Assembly: GCA_900208305.1 (NCBI GenBank)
Contig: OAPG01000008.1
Span: 620,001 to 684,000 of the forward strand
Length of the DNA stretch: 64,000 bases
Direction of reading: 5' to 3'
From: Melanopsichium pennsylvanicum
Taxonomy: Eukaryota > Basidiomycota > Ustilaginomycetes > Ustilaginales
The position numbers were made by a program, and so were the translations under genes. The number at the start of each line of letters is the position of its first letter. The stretch's first letter is position 1. Below the pieces are notes generated by a model. That model saw only the letters and a program-made list of their open reading frames with translations. It searched no databases and was not told the DNA's origin. This document shows positions 20,057 through 31,180 of the stretch, in pieces.

Positions 20057-20234
20057 GAAAGAAAAAAAAAGGAAAAGAAAAAGAGAAAGAGAAAGAGAAA
20101 GAAAAAATTGGTGTCAAGACTCGGCACAAGATCACCAAGACCGATCCGCATTTCCCAGTCGTATCTGATCTGATTTGACCCACGCTGTCAAACATAACAG
20201 ATGAGTTTTGCTCAACAACACCATCCAGGCAAAG

Positions 20235-20267
<33 letters not shown>

Positions 20268-21373
20268 TTCCCTACCTTTTCACCCTACCAGCGTCTGCTG
20301 CCATTTATTTTATACCTTAGCGACATTGTAGGTCACTCTCTCTCTTTCTCTTTCTCTCTCTTCCTCCAGAATATCAGTTGACTGACTTGCGAAATATGCT
20401 CATTTTGCTTATTCCTTCGCATTTTGCACTATGTCGATCACCATGGAAGAGGTTTGTTTTGCGTTTTCTAAGTGGTCAGCTTTTAACGTTGGCTTTCCCG
20501 AATCAAAAAGCAAACTTTTTGTTTGGTACTGTAAGTGTGAATAGAGCCAAGTTAATTGAGAGATGTTGTTGTTCTTTTTCTGCGCTTTCTCGATGGCGAT
20601 ACGAATCATACATTTTTTTTTTACAGCAAGTGTTTGGCTGAAGGGGGGTTTTTTTTATTAATAATACTTTTGGAGTAGCAAGAGTAAAAAAAAAAAAAAA
20701 AAAAGGCGTTAAGGTTTACTCTGTTATCGTAAAGGGGAATTTTGGGCATTTTTTTTCCAAGAGTTTTGATTGAGTGAGTGTGGCAGAATAACAGTGACAA
20801 AAATGGTACATGAACGTTTTTGTGAATTGAAGCAATCTCTCAAATGTGGTTTTGATGGTTGATTAAATGTCCGAGGTAGTGAGACTTTTTCTTGACGTAA
20901 GCTTGTTGTAACGTCACCAAACGCTATGTTGTCAAACAAGAGAGAGTGAAGAATTGAGTCAAAAATAAATAAATACTAAGATTGGGCTTATCTCTTGCGT
21001 GTGTACATTCGTATTTCAGACAGTATAAATAAAAGTTACGATTTGGTGTGTGATGAAGAGAAAACACGTGAGGTCACCAACATACCTTCATGGGATGAAA
21101 CGGAGCATGCCACTATTGTACGTTGTCTATTGAGACACAACAGGAACCTACATTGTTGCTACAGTATGTGATGAAAGTGTGTTGTTGGCATTCTATTATT
21201 TGAACTGAACTCTCCTCGATACTATGGTTATTTCCTCTACCATGGATCTATCTCCTTACATTGTGCGGCAATGTTTGGCATTCTTTCATCTTGCTCTATT
21301 CCACCTTTCACGTGCGAATCAGTCATGTTGTGTGATAAAATGAATCTAGCTTTCACCCTATCTGTGATTGTGT
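20057..21373. other. Intergenic region with homopolymer and purine/pyrimidine tracts
   Basis: No gene is recognised. It contains a GA-rich tract (about 20057-20107), a 32-base C run (20236-20267), a CT tract (20334-20366) and an A run near 20686-20704. It separates the convergent 3' ends of the RBM25-like and Mpv17-family genes. Confidence 0.6.
20236..20267. repeat. Poly(C) tract, 32 bases
   Basis: An uninterrupted C run on the plus strand (G on the minus strand). Such tracts are rare, unstable, and able to form G-quadruplex or i-motif structures; the exact length may be a sequencing estimate. Confidence 0.9.
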
Positions 21374-21955
21374 TCAGTGCAACTTTTCCACCTTTGCCTC
21401 GATCAACTCGACCACACCTTCATCTTTCTTGCCTGCTGCCGACTTGATCGATAGGAAAGTATTCCAAAAGATGCTGACAACGTTGACAAAGAGCAACCTA
21501 CTCTGAACTGGTACTAGCGCCATATTGAGAGCCTGCACTGGGATCCACAAACCCCAAGCTGTTTTTAAGGTACTCCACCAATTATTCTCTACCTTTTTCT
21601 TTGCCTCCTCAATCGATCCTCCTGCCATGATTGTTGTGACAGAGAAAAACATGGCTATGAAAGCCGGAGATGCTATACCTTGATCCAACGCAACTTTGGT
21701 AGCAATATTGAGTGGTTTCGATGCAAATTGAACTCGTTCGAGACCTTTACTGAACCATAAAGAGGCCAGGGGGGAGAATACACATCCTCCGTAAAGAGCT
21801 AGGCGGAGTGTTCGGGGAAAGTCGTGTTGAGAACCACGTTTTTCGACAAATTGTTGCGCAATGGTATCACCAGTGGCAAAAAGAACTCCACCGGTAAGAC
21901 ATTGACGAGGGAAGGTGGACGATGTGGCTGCAATGAATCGTGTAAACGCCGACAT
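21374..21955 (-). CDS. Mpv17/PMP22-family membrane protein (Sym1-like)
   Basis: The 193-aa protein matches the Mpv17/PMP22 family, whose yeast member Sym1 is a mitochondrial inner-membrane channel-like protein needed under heat and ethanol stress. The N-terminal signature LTGGVLFATGDTIAQQFVEK is nearly canonical. The C-terminal family motif appears as NNWWSTLKTAWGLWIPVQAL followed by VPVQSRLLFVNVVSIFWNTFLS. Four membrane segments are expected and visible. Length equals the family's (Sym1 is 197 aa), and the single exon starts at ATG 21955. Which organelle it resides in, mitochondrion or peroxisome, cannot be told from sequence alone. Confidence 0.93.
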   Translation of the reverse strand: MSAFTRFIAATSSTFPRQCLTGGVLFATGDTIAQQFVEKRGSQHDFPRTLRLALYGGCVFSPLASLWFSKGLERVQFASKPLNIATKVALDQGIASPAFIAMFFSVTTIMAGGSIEEAKKKVENNWWSTLKTAWGLWIPVQALNMALVPVQSRLLFVNVVSIFWNTFLSIKSAAGKKDEGVVELIEAKVEKLH

Positions 21956-22607
21956 GTTTCAAGACTTGAAGGAGAAGAAGCAGAAGAAAAAGAAAAGTTG
22001 CGGTGAAGAGACAAATAAATTTGAAAAGGAGTTCCCACCTTGTGGTTCGAGATATAGATTGTAGGAGAAGGTGATGTAGGTGAGGTGATCCGAGAGATCG
22101 ACCAAGTGTCAATAGCGGTGGTGGTAGCAGTAAATTGAGACGAAAAAAAAAAAATGGGACACAAGGCGAAGAAATGACGCACGCACCTTCGTTATCTGTT
22201 CGTTTGCATGCACACCTGCAGAATCTGTCGAAAATCGCCGAAATCCAGGTTCGGTGTCTCTCTTCTTCCTCTGCCGACCCCGAAACACACCGACCAACAC
22301 ATCGCGTAACATAACAACGCCGAGGAGAGAGCGTCGTTCGGTGGTCTTGCTCGATAGCAAACTAGTCGCGCCCTGCTCTGCATACTCGACCTATATTTTA
22401 CACCGCACCATGCAACACTACCGAACACCTTCCATCTCAGCATCAACTTCCCTGTGTTACTTCATCACGCACCTTCTCTTTCTCTCTCTTTCTCTCTCTC
22501 TCACACGCACACACTCACACTCCCGCATAAGATTTCGGTTTGAATCTCGCACGATTTCAATTTTTCTCCTCTTCTTGCATTATGTTTGTGTGCTGCTGCT
22601 ACTGTTG
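21956..22607. other. Intergenic, CT/CA-rich
   Basis: No gene is recognised. It is the upstream region of the Mpv17-family gene and the 3' flank of the thymidylate kinase fusion gene. A CT and CA dinucleotide-rich stretch lies at about 22466-22522. Confidence 0.5.
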
Positions 22608-25600
22608 CTATTGCTGTTGCAATTGATGCTGTTGATGCTGTTGATGCTGTTGCGATAATTTCAGCCCGTTCTCAGTACTTCTTTGATACCTCAATCCTCC
22701 TCCTACACCTGCTGCTGCTGCTGCTCCACCACCACCACCACCACCACCACCACTGCCAGGAACTCCGATCTCTGACCTACTTCCAGCATACAAAGGTCTT
22801 ACCATCCCATACGCTCCTCCTCCACCTTCCATTTGCCCAGCACCTGCCATACCCCACGCACCTACTCCACCACTACCACCCATCATCATCATCATCATCT
22901 GCTGTTGCTGCTGCTGTTGCCGTTGCTCTTGTTGAGGAGGGAATTGTGGCCCGTTGCTATAAAAGATTGCGTTGTTCGCCGAAGCAGCTGTTGCTGCTGA
23001 ATACATCGGCTGTTGTGAATGTGGTTGCGCATGACCGTACAAATGCTGTGAGCCAAAATTGGGTGACGTTATTGTCGGCGTCATGGTATTATTGCTGTTG
23101 TGATTGTGGTTGGTTCCTAAAGGGTTAGCAGACGGAGGTGGAGGTGCCATCATCATGGACAACATTGGTTGAGACGTAGAAGCGCTTGCTCCTTGCCCAT
23201 TGGTTGAACCTGCATTGTTGTCGAGTTGCGACCCCGAGGATTGTGTCCTTTTGTGCGTCGTTCTACGTTGCTGTGCTTTCGTCGACCTTAACGCATCCGT
23301 ATTGCCACCTTCAGCATGCTGTGTACCGACCTGCACCTGAGCAGGTTGTTGCATGAAAGCAGCAAGAGGCGGTCCACCATTCTGTTGTGCTGAAACCCCG
23401 TTCGCACCCGCACCCAATTTACTACCACCACCACCATCCCCAAAGCCTACACCAATCGCACTCGCCGCCCTCCCATAATACTGCTGCTGATGCCTTTGCA
23501 GCATCATCTGATAATGCGCCTGCTGCGCCAGCATCGGATTCGCCATCATCGCCATGTAGTTCCGCATGTATTGCTCTTGCATTTCCGACTGTCCTTGTTG
23601 AGCGTTGAGCATGCTCAGATGCTGCGAACTCAGCAAGTTGGGATCAGACGCATTGCTGCAGTGGTTGTTGGCGCCCATGTAGGCAAGTTCGGTTGCTGGG
23701 CCGCTCGGAGTAGATCCAGGACGAGCAATGGGTGAGGACGCCCAAGAAGTGGGTTGAACAGGGGTGGGGCTGGCGATGGAAGATCTAGACGAGGTAGTGA
23801 TTGCTGGTGACACCGCACGAGCTGCAGGAGAAAGGGTGGAGGGGCGCATATCCACATTGTTGCCTGCGGAGGAGAAAGAGGAAGCGCGCATGGATGCAGA
23901 TGGATGCAGGGGTTTGTCGTCATTGAGCGGGGTGCTAGGATTTGAGACGCTAGATGCACCAGGTTGCACGGTGAGAGAGGCGCTGCGAGACGCGGCCACG
24001 GGCCGAGGGTTAGTGCTCGCAATAGTGGGAAGCTGCGATACTCGGCCGTGATCGGTGCTACGCCGGCCCTTGCCGGTTGGGACAGAAGTGCTTGGCGAGC
24101 CATCAATGGGGGATTGCAGTGTGGGAGAGGTGGGTACAGCTGCTGCCGAGAGCGAGCGTTGGTGGTTTGTCCATGCTGCTTCGATGGGCTGCTGGTTCTC
24201 GATCTCGCCAATCACGTCGATCAATGTGCGTCGACGACCTGAGCCCTCCGGGTACCTGGCGAGTAGGCGTGCCGAATCGTAGCCTTGTCCGCGGATGGCA
24301 TTCACCGGTGAAGGTCCATCTGCTTCGGGCTGCTGCTTTTCGTCGGTGACCGCAGGGCTCTGCTGATCTAAGGTGGCATTCGAACCGCCAAAGAGACCGG
24401 AAAGTGTTCCAGCAGCAGCGGACCTGACTGCGGCGAGCTGTTCACTGTATGTAAGCGGCGAGGCCATTGGTCGTGATGCAGGGAAGGTTGCGCTCGTCGC
24501 TGCAGTGTTGATGTGAACGCGAGGTTGGTCCAGAGACTTGCCTTTGCGGCCCGAGTCTTCGGAAGACATGGAAGATCGCTTCATGTTCGGGATCATAGCT
24601 GATGGATACAGCTCGCTGCTAGACCCTTGACGCACATTTTCTGGGCGTGAATCTGAAACAAACAATTTGCCAAGCTGTTTCGCACCTACGCGGTGGATCG
24701 ACGAAGTGACCCTCTGCACGGCTTTCTGGATGTCGTCTGTGACCTGATCGAGCGACTGGCTTGCATCAATAGTGACCCATCTACCACCGTGAGCCCTGAC
24801 ATCTGCCGACACTTTACCGAATGCGTCGCGAACCTTGGCTTGAAAGTCCAACTTCTCATACCTCTCCTCTCCATATCCGCCCCTGGCGGCCGCAGTTTGA
24901 GCATCAAGATCGAGGAACATGGTCAAGTCCGGTAGCGGCAATCCCACGTCGGGATTGCGGCACCAATCGTACGACAGACCTTTGGCAACGGAATACGCAA
25001 TGCCCGAAAAGGCGTATCGATCGCACACGATGCTTTCACCCGCGTCGAGCGTGTTTTTAATGGAAGCGACGCATTCCCAGCGGTTTGCAGAGAAGAGCAG
25101 GTGGACAGCTTGGTCGTCGAGATCGCTGGTCTGAGCAAGGTACGAGTTGATCATCTGACCGATGGCTGTGGTCCTTTCTGGAAATTTGATAGCTTTGGCC
25201 TGAAAATGCTCGGCTAGTCGTTCGACCTGTGTGCTTTTGCCTGCTCGATCGAGCCCTTCGACTACAATGAAGAACCCGCGCTTCTTACGTTGAGTGTCGT
25301 CAGCAAGATTCACGGCAGACACGGTTGACGTGAGGGCGACTGGGTCTGGGCTCTTACGTCGATCGGCATCAGCGGCGAGATAGGCACGTGGATGAGTCTG
25401 GGCTAGTATAGCTTCCATAGCAGCCAGGTCGTGGGACGGGGTTCTGGATCTAGGTGGCCTGGCAAACCCAGAACCGCCTTGGAGCGTCTCGATTGTCGGG
25501 ATGTTGCCACTTTCGCTTCGTTGCCTGGAAGCAGCTTGACGGAACTTGGCGGCCGAGATACTGGCGGGCTTTGCGTTGGCGACAGGACTCACCGATTGCG

Positions 25601-26546
25601 CTCGACTAGCTTCAGGGAATTTGGGCTTATCCAAGTTGATACTTGCGCTGCCATTATCATCCATAAAGCGCGGTTCGGGTAGCTCTTCGCCAGGCGTCGC
25701 GTACTCATCCACCGAGATGATGCTGTGTACTCGCGAGTGGGTGTGAGTGCTGGGGTCATCGGCGGCTGACACATCGCTGGTGGAGCGCACGTTGCGAAAC
25801 GAGTGGAGGCTGAAGCTGCTGTTTGGATTAGGCTCATCCGTATGAGGACCAGCTGAGGGTGATTGAGCGCGCGAATTGGAGGCAGAGCCAAGGTTGAGAT
25901 AAGGATCCGAAGTTGTGCGGGCTGTGCTGCCGCCGAGTGGGTTGTTGCTGAGTCTTCGAGTGTTTGTGGTCGATGGCGGATAGCGAGAGCCAGGGTTGAG
26001 CATATCTTGAGACGGAAGCGTAGTTGCAAGGGCGGAGGTGACGGATGGAAGCTGAGGTGGTATTTCATGATGAGGTGCAGATAAAGATATTCTGGGAGCA
26101 AGTTCGGGAAGCTCAGGAGGTTTGTGGACGGAGAGACTGCTGTTTGGCCTGTCTATATCAGCTTGTGGAGACGGCTGATGAGAAGATGAGTGGAAAGAGG
26201 TGGTACTGCGATTGGGAGGTTTGCGAACGACTTGAAAAGAAGGTGGTGGTTTCTTGGAGGGCATGAAAGCGTCGAGCAACCTGGATGCTCTTTTGGATGA
26301 CTTGGTGTCGGTAGAAGAGTGAACGTGATCGGCTGCTACTGAACGACGAGACTGACCAAAAGGCTTGAAGCGAGAGAAGGCGTTGGCGGAGGGAATAGAG
26401 TTGTGGTCTTGGTCTTGCTTGCGAAGAGACAATGTAGAAGGGAAATTTTTAATACGCATAAGATCGGTGGAGAGCTTTCTGCGAGGGCTGCGATCGGTGT
26501 CAGCATCGACGCCGACCTGGCGCGAGGGTGACGTGAAGTTGGACAT
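22608..26546 (-). CDS. Large protein with internal thymidylate kinase domain
   Basis: The uninterrupted ORF encodes 1312 aa. Residues about 422-620 form a complete thymidylate kinase (dTMP + ATP to dTDP + ADP): P-loop EGLDRAGKSTQ, the FPERTTAIGQ substrate motif, the CDRYAFSGIAYSVAKGL (DRY) motif and a lid region RGGYGEERYE. This would be the Cdc8 activity. It is embedded between about 420 N-terminal residues rich in Ser/Pro/Arg and about 690 C-terminal residues rich in Ser, Gln, Asn, Met, Gly and His. The C-terminal part includes a polyglycine run and several short polyglutamine runs. Ordinary thymidylate kinases are 200-220 aa. The absence of stops over 3.9 kb argues that the flanks are truly coding. 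The flanks resemble a disordered regulatory protein, but I recognise no domain. The start ATG at 26546 is the first in frame. Confidence 0.85.
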   Translation of the reverse strand: MSNFTSPSRQVGVDADTDRSPRRKLSTDLMRIKNFPSTLSLRKQDQDHNSIPSANAFSRFKPFGQSRRSVAADHVHSSTDTKSSKRASRLLDAFMPSKKPPPSFQVVRKPPNRSTTSFHSSSHQPSPQADIDRPNSSLSVHKPPELPELAPRISLSAPHHEIPPQLPSVTSALATTLPSQDMLNPGSRYPPSTTNTRRLSNNPLGGSTARTTSDPYLNLGSASNSRAQSPSAGPHTDEPNPNSSFSLHSFRNVRSTSDVSAADDPSTHTHSRVHSIISVDEYATPGEELPEPRFMDDNGSASINLDKPKFPEASRAQSVSPVANAKPASISAAKFRQAASRQRSESGNIPTIETLQGGSGFARPPRSRTPSHDLAAMEAILAQTHPRAYLAADADRRKSPDPVALTSTVSAVNLADDTQRKKRGFFIVVEGLDRAGKSTQVERLAEHFQAKAIKFPERTTAIGQMINSYLAQTSDLDDQAVHLLFSANRWECVASIKNTLDAGESIVCDRYAFSGIAYSVAKGLSYDWCRNPDVGLPLPDLTMFLDLDAQTAAARGGYGEERYEKLDFQAKVRDAFGKVSADVRAHGGRWVTIDASQSLDQVTDDIQKAVQRVTSSIHRVGAKQLGKLFVSDSRPENVRQGSSSELYPSAMIPNMKRSSMSSEDSGRKGKSLDQPRVHINTAATSATFPASRPMASPLTYSEQLAAVRSAAAGTLSGLFGGSNATLDQQSPAVTDEKQQPEADGPSPVNAIRGQGYDSARLLARYPEGSGRRRTLIDVIGEIENQQPIEAAWTNHQRSLSAAAVPTSPTLQSPIDGSPSTSVPTGKGRRSTDHGRVSQLPTIASTNPRPVAASRSASLTVQPGASSVSNPSTPLNDDKPLHPSASMRASSFSSAGNNVDMRPSTLSPAARAVSPAITTSSRSSIASPTPVQPTSWASSPIARPGSTPSGPATELAYMGANNHCSNASDPNLLSSQHLSMLNAQQGQSEMQEQYMRNYMAMMANPMLAQQAHYQMMLQRHQQQYYGRAASAIGVGFGDGGGGSKLGAGANGVSAQQNGGPPLAAFMQQPAQVQVGTQHAEGGNTDALRSTKAQQRRTTHKRTQSSGSQLDNNAGSTNGQGASASTSQPMLSMMMAPPPPSANPLGTNHNHNSNNTMTPTITSPNFGSQHLYGHAQPHSQQPMYSAATAASANNAIFYSNGPQFPPQQEQRQQQQQQQMMMMMMGGSGGVGAWGMAGAGQMEGGGGAYGMVRPLYAGSRSEIGVPGSGGGGGGGGGAAAAAGVGGGLRYQRSTENGLKLSQQHQQHQQHQLQQQ

Positions 26547-27443
26547 GCTTGCAAATTTGATATTGCAGAGAGGCAGCTGCGGTCGGTCGAGGTTATAGGT
26601 TTTGGATAGTGAAGGCGGTTTGGGGAAGAATTCCCCATTCAGAATTTGGATGACATGATGCTTTAGTAGCGACGCGTTTGAACAGTGTTTGAACCAGAAG
26701 AGAATAGGAGCGGATGTGTGAATTGTAGAGAAGAAGCAAAGGATGGTGTTAAGAGTCGGTCAAAGAGTGCATGCAAACGAGTTAGTACAGTATAAGTTGG
26801 AGCAATCACGAATCACAGCAATCACTCCGGTCCAAAATTGATATTACAATTGCTCTTTCACTCTCGTGACGGGAGCGGACGTGACTGAGACTGTTCCGGA
26901 ATTGCCGAGCGTGGTATGGTTTAATTACAGTTTTGATCTGATTTGGCTCCTTTTCCCTTCGCTCTCACTCCGACTGTTCAATTTGATTTTAATGAAAAGT
27001 GGCACATGATGATGTCCTTCAGGGTCTCCCGAGTTTGCATTTCTAAGCACAGCCGCTCGAGTATAATTATTATCAATAAATGTCTATATTCAAATACTGT
27101 AACTTGGGTTAATACGTATGAGCGCGTGTGTGTTTGTGTTGTCTCTCTCTGTACGCGTCGATTCTTTATGCTGTTCTTCTTCTTGTGCTGGCTGTGCTAC
27201 AAGCCTGGCTGGTGCATACTGTGATTTATATATTGTCATTATTTTAAATTATTATCATTATTATTATTTCGTCTGAAGCGATCCGTGCGAGAAATATAAA
27301 AAAAAGTGGAGCTCTCAAGCCTCACACTCACTCACACCGTCTCTCTCTCTCTCGGCTTTTAGTGCTACTGCATACTGCGCATCTTGACTCAATCACTCCT
27401 TCTACTCAGCCCTTAACCTAGCTGACAGTCCATAGCGATCAAT
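26547..27443. other. Divergent promoter region, thymidylate kinase fusion and TFIIF alpha
   Basis: No gene is seen in about 0.9 kb between two divergent starts. TACTGTAACTTG at 27095-27106 is another copy of the recurrent intergenic word. AT-rich trinucleotide stretches occur near 27240-27270 and a CT tract near 27340. Confidence 0.5.
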
Positions 27444-29855
27444 ATGCCTCTAGTCAAATCAGAGCCTTTAGCCGTCACCAATCTTAAGTTAGAAAATGGC
27501 ACACACAACACAATCAGACCACGTCCTGCCAATGCCAACGCTCGTTCCGCCCTCAAACCAGAAAACGACAACAAGGACCTACCCTCACCACCTCCTCCAA
27601 CAACGTATCGAGATATTCCTCTGCTATCTACCGACTGTGGACCATGGCTCACACATCTAATGAAGTTTGCTCACCATACTAGAGTCGATCCCAATGATAC
27701 CACCCAATTTATCCCACCGATCAAACTCAATCGAAAGAATCCACCACGCCTCAAACTGCCCCGTCCCAAACCAGGCGATCCCATCACCGACAAGTACAAC
27801 AGGCCCATGATGGGTAAGGATGGTCAGCCTCTCACTTGGCCCGGTCCTGACGATGACCTGCAGCGCATCGAGGATGTCATCAAGAAGGATGTAGCAGCCA
27901 AGGGTGCAGGTGTTGATCAGAGCCTTATCGCACCTGGTGCGAGTGCCCGACCACCTAAGAGCAAACTGTTCAAGAAGAAGGTCAGAGAGATTCACAAGGC
28001 TGTCGACAGCGCAAGGAGAACCATGAAACAAGAGCATTTTCCTTGGGTGCTTGAAGATTTCGAGACGCAAGAAGAGTGGGAGAGCATTCGTACCCCCATC
28101 CCTACAGGTGCACGTGCACTGCAAGATCACATCGACGAGCTCAAGGGCAAGCAGAACGGCGCCTCGAGCTCAAACACGCATGCAACTGGCCATGTCAAAA
28201 TGCAAGATTCCAAAAGCGCGGTCAAGACCGAAGGTGGTGTCAAGCAAGAATCTGGCGCTGTGGCCTCTTGTTCCTCTTCTTCTACTTCTCATGCACCTTG
28301 GATCGGCAAGCTTGAAGGCGACGACTCCTCCGAAGCATCCTCACTTCACGTTCTGTTTGTCTTTGATGAGCGTGATGCGGGTGGATTCAAGGTGGTGCCG
28401 GTCTCGCGCATGTACAAATTCTTGCAAAAGCCCAAGCATTCCACCATGACCAACGAACAAGTGGAGCAAGAGTACCAAAAGTACCAAAAGACCAAAGAGA
28501 TGGACCGATGGGCCTTGCGAAACAAGCCCGTCGCCGCCGCTTCTTCCGTGACCAAGCAGGAGGACAGTGCGGCTTGGCGCAGTTGGCCTCAAGTCAATCA
28601 GCTCTCGCTGCCCACGGGTGTGTCGTATGGTGCTGGCCGTCGTCGCAATCTCATGGCGGTTCACGGCGGTGAGCTGCTGCGTGACAACGACGACGACGAT
28701 GATGATGGTAGAGGTCCGCGAAGGAGGAAGAGGGAAGATAGCCCGAATGCAGGCTACGACGAACTCGCGTTTGAAGAAGAGTTTGCGGATGACGAAGAGA
28801 CACACGATCCAGAAGCTGACGTAGCTGACGATGAGGAGGCCAAGGAACTCGAAGAGCGCCTCAAACGCGAGATGGCACGAGCTAACAACGTGGGAGACGA
28901 GGAGGAAGCGGAAGATGCGAGCGCGCCCGAGGACGAAGATCAAATCTTGACTGGAAGTGGAAAGCAAATGATGAAGATCATGCGAGCGCTCGCGAAACGC
29001 GAAGGCAACGAGGCATACGAGAAGGATGACGACGAACGCAACCCTTACGCAACCGATGAGTCAGACGAGGACGAAGAAGAATCGTACGTTGCCAACCCCG
29101 AAAAAGCGATCCAAATGGCTCGTGAGGAACGAGAGAAGAAAGAAAAGGAAGCTGCCAAAATCAACAAGCCAGGCAAATCCACGCCTGGTACTGGTACTGG
29201 CACGGCTTCCGGGTCAAACACTCCCACTGATCGTCAGGAAAAGAAAGCGGTCGCACTTGGCAGCATCCAGACTCAGCAGCGTCCTGGTGCAGGGCATGCT
29301 AGTCTTGCTCAACGTGCCACCAAACCGACACGCGGCGCGTCCAAGATCGGTAGCAAGCAAGTGAGCCGCTCGTCGAGCCCGAGTGGTGCTCGCAGTACCA
29401 GTCCTGGTCGTGCCGAGTCGCCACCAGTGGCTTCGGAAGCATTTTGTGCCACGTCGGGTCTAAAGCGTCGAGCGGATTCGCCCGCCACGCCCAGCTCAAG
29501 CGGCGCAGGAGTTTCAAGCAGTGGCGCAGGTAGCAACCGATCGGAGGCGAAACGTGTCAAGACAGGCAGCAGTGGCTCTCGCGCCGGATCGCCAGGCGGC
29601 TCGGGACCAAATTCGAAACAAGGGTCTCGAGGCGCAAGTCCCGGTGCACCACGAGTAGCTGCGAATGCGGTAGAGGCCGAGATCATTCAGCTTATTAGGG
29701 ACGGAAAGATTGCAAACACGAGCGAGCTAGTACAGCACTTTAGGAAGAGATTGAAGTCGGAGCCTCACATCAAGGATCAACTGAGTGCGGCGGTGAGGAA
29801 GGTGGCGGTGATGGATAAGTCTACGAATCGATTGAAGCTCAAAGACGGATTCTAG
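27444..29855 (+). CDS. TFIIF alpha subunit (RAP74/Tfg1)
   Basis: TFIIF escorts RNA polymerase II into the preinitiation complex; its alpha subunit pairs with RAP30/Tfg2 and has a C-terminal winged helix that contacts the CTD phosphatase Fcp1. The 803-aa single-exon product has the N-terminal dimerisation region in separated blocks: YRDIPLLSTDCGPWLTHLMKF near residue 55, NRKNPPRLKLPR, FPWVLEDFE near 200, and HVLFVFDERDAGGFKVVPVS near 300. A strongly acidic/basic central region covers about 410-590, then a Ser/Gly-rich linker. The final 65 residues (IIQLIRDGKIANTSELVQHF...RLKLKDGF) match the RAP74 winged helix. Architecture and length fit fungal Tfg1. The ATG at 27444 is well placed. Confidence 0.93.
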   Translation: MPLVKSEPLAVTNLKLENGTHNTIRPRPANANARSALKPENDNKDLPSPPPPTTYRDIPLLSTDCGPWLTHLMKFAHHTRVDPNDTTQFIPPIKLNRKNPPRLKLPRPKPGDPITDKYNRPMMGKDGQPLTWPGPDDDLQRIEDVIKKDVAAKGAGVDQSLIAPGASARPPKSKLFKKKVREIHKAVDSARRTMKQEHFPWVLEDFETQEEWESIRTPIPTGARALQDHIDELKGKQNGASSSNTHATGHVKMQDSKSAVKTEGGVKQESGAVASCSSSSTSHAPWIGKLEGDDSSEASSLHVLFVFDERDAGGFKVVPVSRMYKFLQKPKHSTMTNEQVEQEYQKYQKTKEMDRWALRNKPVAAASSVTKQEDSAAWRSWPQVNQLSLPTGVSYGAGRRRNLMAVHGGELLRDNDDDDDDGRGPRRRKREDSPNAGYDELAFEEEFADDEETHDPEADVADDEEAKELEERLKREMARANNVGDEEEAEDASAPEDEDQILTGSGKQMMKIMRALAKREGNEAYEKDDDERNPYATDESDEDEEESYVANPEKAIQMAREEREKKEKEAAKINKPGKSTPGTGTGTASGSNTPTDRQEKKAVALGSIQTQQRPGAGHASLAQRATKPTRGASKIGSKQVSRSSSPSGARSTSPGRAESPPVASEAFCATSGLKRRADSPATPSSSGAGVSSSGAGSNRSEAKRVKTGSSGSRAGSPGGSGPNSKQGSRGASPGAPRVAANAVEAEIIQLIRDGKIANTSELVQHFRKRLKSEPHIKDQLSAAVRKVAVMDKSTNRLKLKDGF

Positions 29856-29882
29856 AGGTGATCATTCTGGACGAAGGTTTGT

Positions 29883-29883
29883 T

Positions 29884-29917
<34 letters not shown>
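29883..29917. repeat. (GTA)n microsatellite
   Basis: About eleven trinucleotide units with one GTG variant, shortly after the TFIIF alpha stop codon and probably within its 3' UTR. Confidence 0.85.
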
Positions 29918-31180
29918 TAAGATTTTGTGAAAAAACCACGAAATTTGTAAAGACAGTAAATAATTAGAATTGAGGCAGCAGCCTGTCGAAAGGCGATTGG
30001 GTTTGGTTACCACTTTGTGGAATGATGATGAAGCAGATAGTTTGGAATGAATGTAGGAGCTATATTTGATTGTACAGTGAATAGAGTGAATTGAGTAGAA
30101 TGGTAAGGATAGGATGAATTTGGTGACTGTGGTGCTTGTGATATTGAATGGGAGGCAAGAACGGGACGGAATTGAGCTGTCTCACCTTACAGTTACGAGG
30201 TCAACAAAAAAAATAAAATAAAATGTGCGTGATCCGATCGTTGAAAGCATTTTTGTGTTGAGAGTGCACTTTTTGATGGTCGGACTTTCAAAATTTTCCA
30301 AAATTACAAATTAAAAAAAAAAAAACACACGCAAGCAACATACTGTAAGCCATACAGCGCGGCATTCAACAGAAAAAGTATGCAAGGGTACAGTAAATTT
30401 AGTGCATTACGCCGACCACAAGAGCAACTTTTTGTATACCTGTCAGCAGCATTACACACAGTGTTTTACAAGGTTTCAAACTAAAAAGCAGTACATCACA
30501 CTCAGATACAATAGATGTCACACTAAATCTGATATGGTTGACCATAAATTTATACTCGGGTAGGTTCAGAAAAAGAATTGATGAACACAGAGAGAGAGAG
30601 GTGAAATAGTCGCTGCAACAAGGAACTCCGGCGATGTGTTTGACCTTGGTTAAAATAGTAGCTGTGTAAATTTAAATGCCAATTTGACGCTTTCGCTGGC
30701 TGAACAAGAAAATGACAGACCCTTACTTACAAGCTGAAACCTTGGCTGGAAAATTCCATGGGTCTGGCATTCCAACAATTAGCAGGATCGTGCTTGGCTG
30801 AGTCCAACACCAACACATGATTTAAAGAGAAAAAGGGGGACAAAGAAGCGAGATTATGAAATTGGTTTGAAAAGGCGCGCCTGAAAAAGCAATAACCAAA
30901 AATAAATAAAGTAAGTATGTACAGTATGTAATCACAATGTCATTTTCAGATTTTCAAGTTTTGTAGGTATTATACTGTAAGTTAAGTATTATATTTAGTT
31001 AGTCTTGAACTCATACCTCGCATGCTCCTCCTTTCTCAGATATTTGCAGCCATTGTGATTCACATTTGGTTTGAATAGCCAAGCCAATACGCTATACTCA
31101 CACTTGTCACTAACTTGACTCACTCACACTCATCGTCACTGATCATCATCTTGCTCCCTCTTCATCCACCTTGTCCCCTG

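Noticed and set aside
22586..23128. 180-codon plus-strand frame rich in Leu/Val/His
   Set aside because: Product of CAA/CAG and GGT repeat DNA encoding Gln/Gly runs on the opposite strand.
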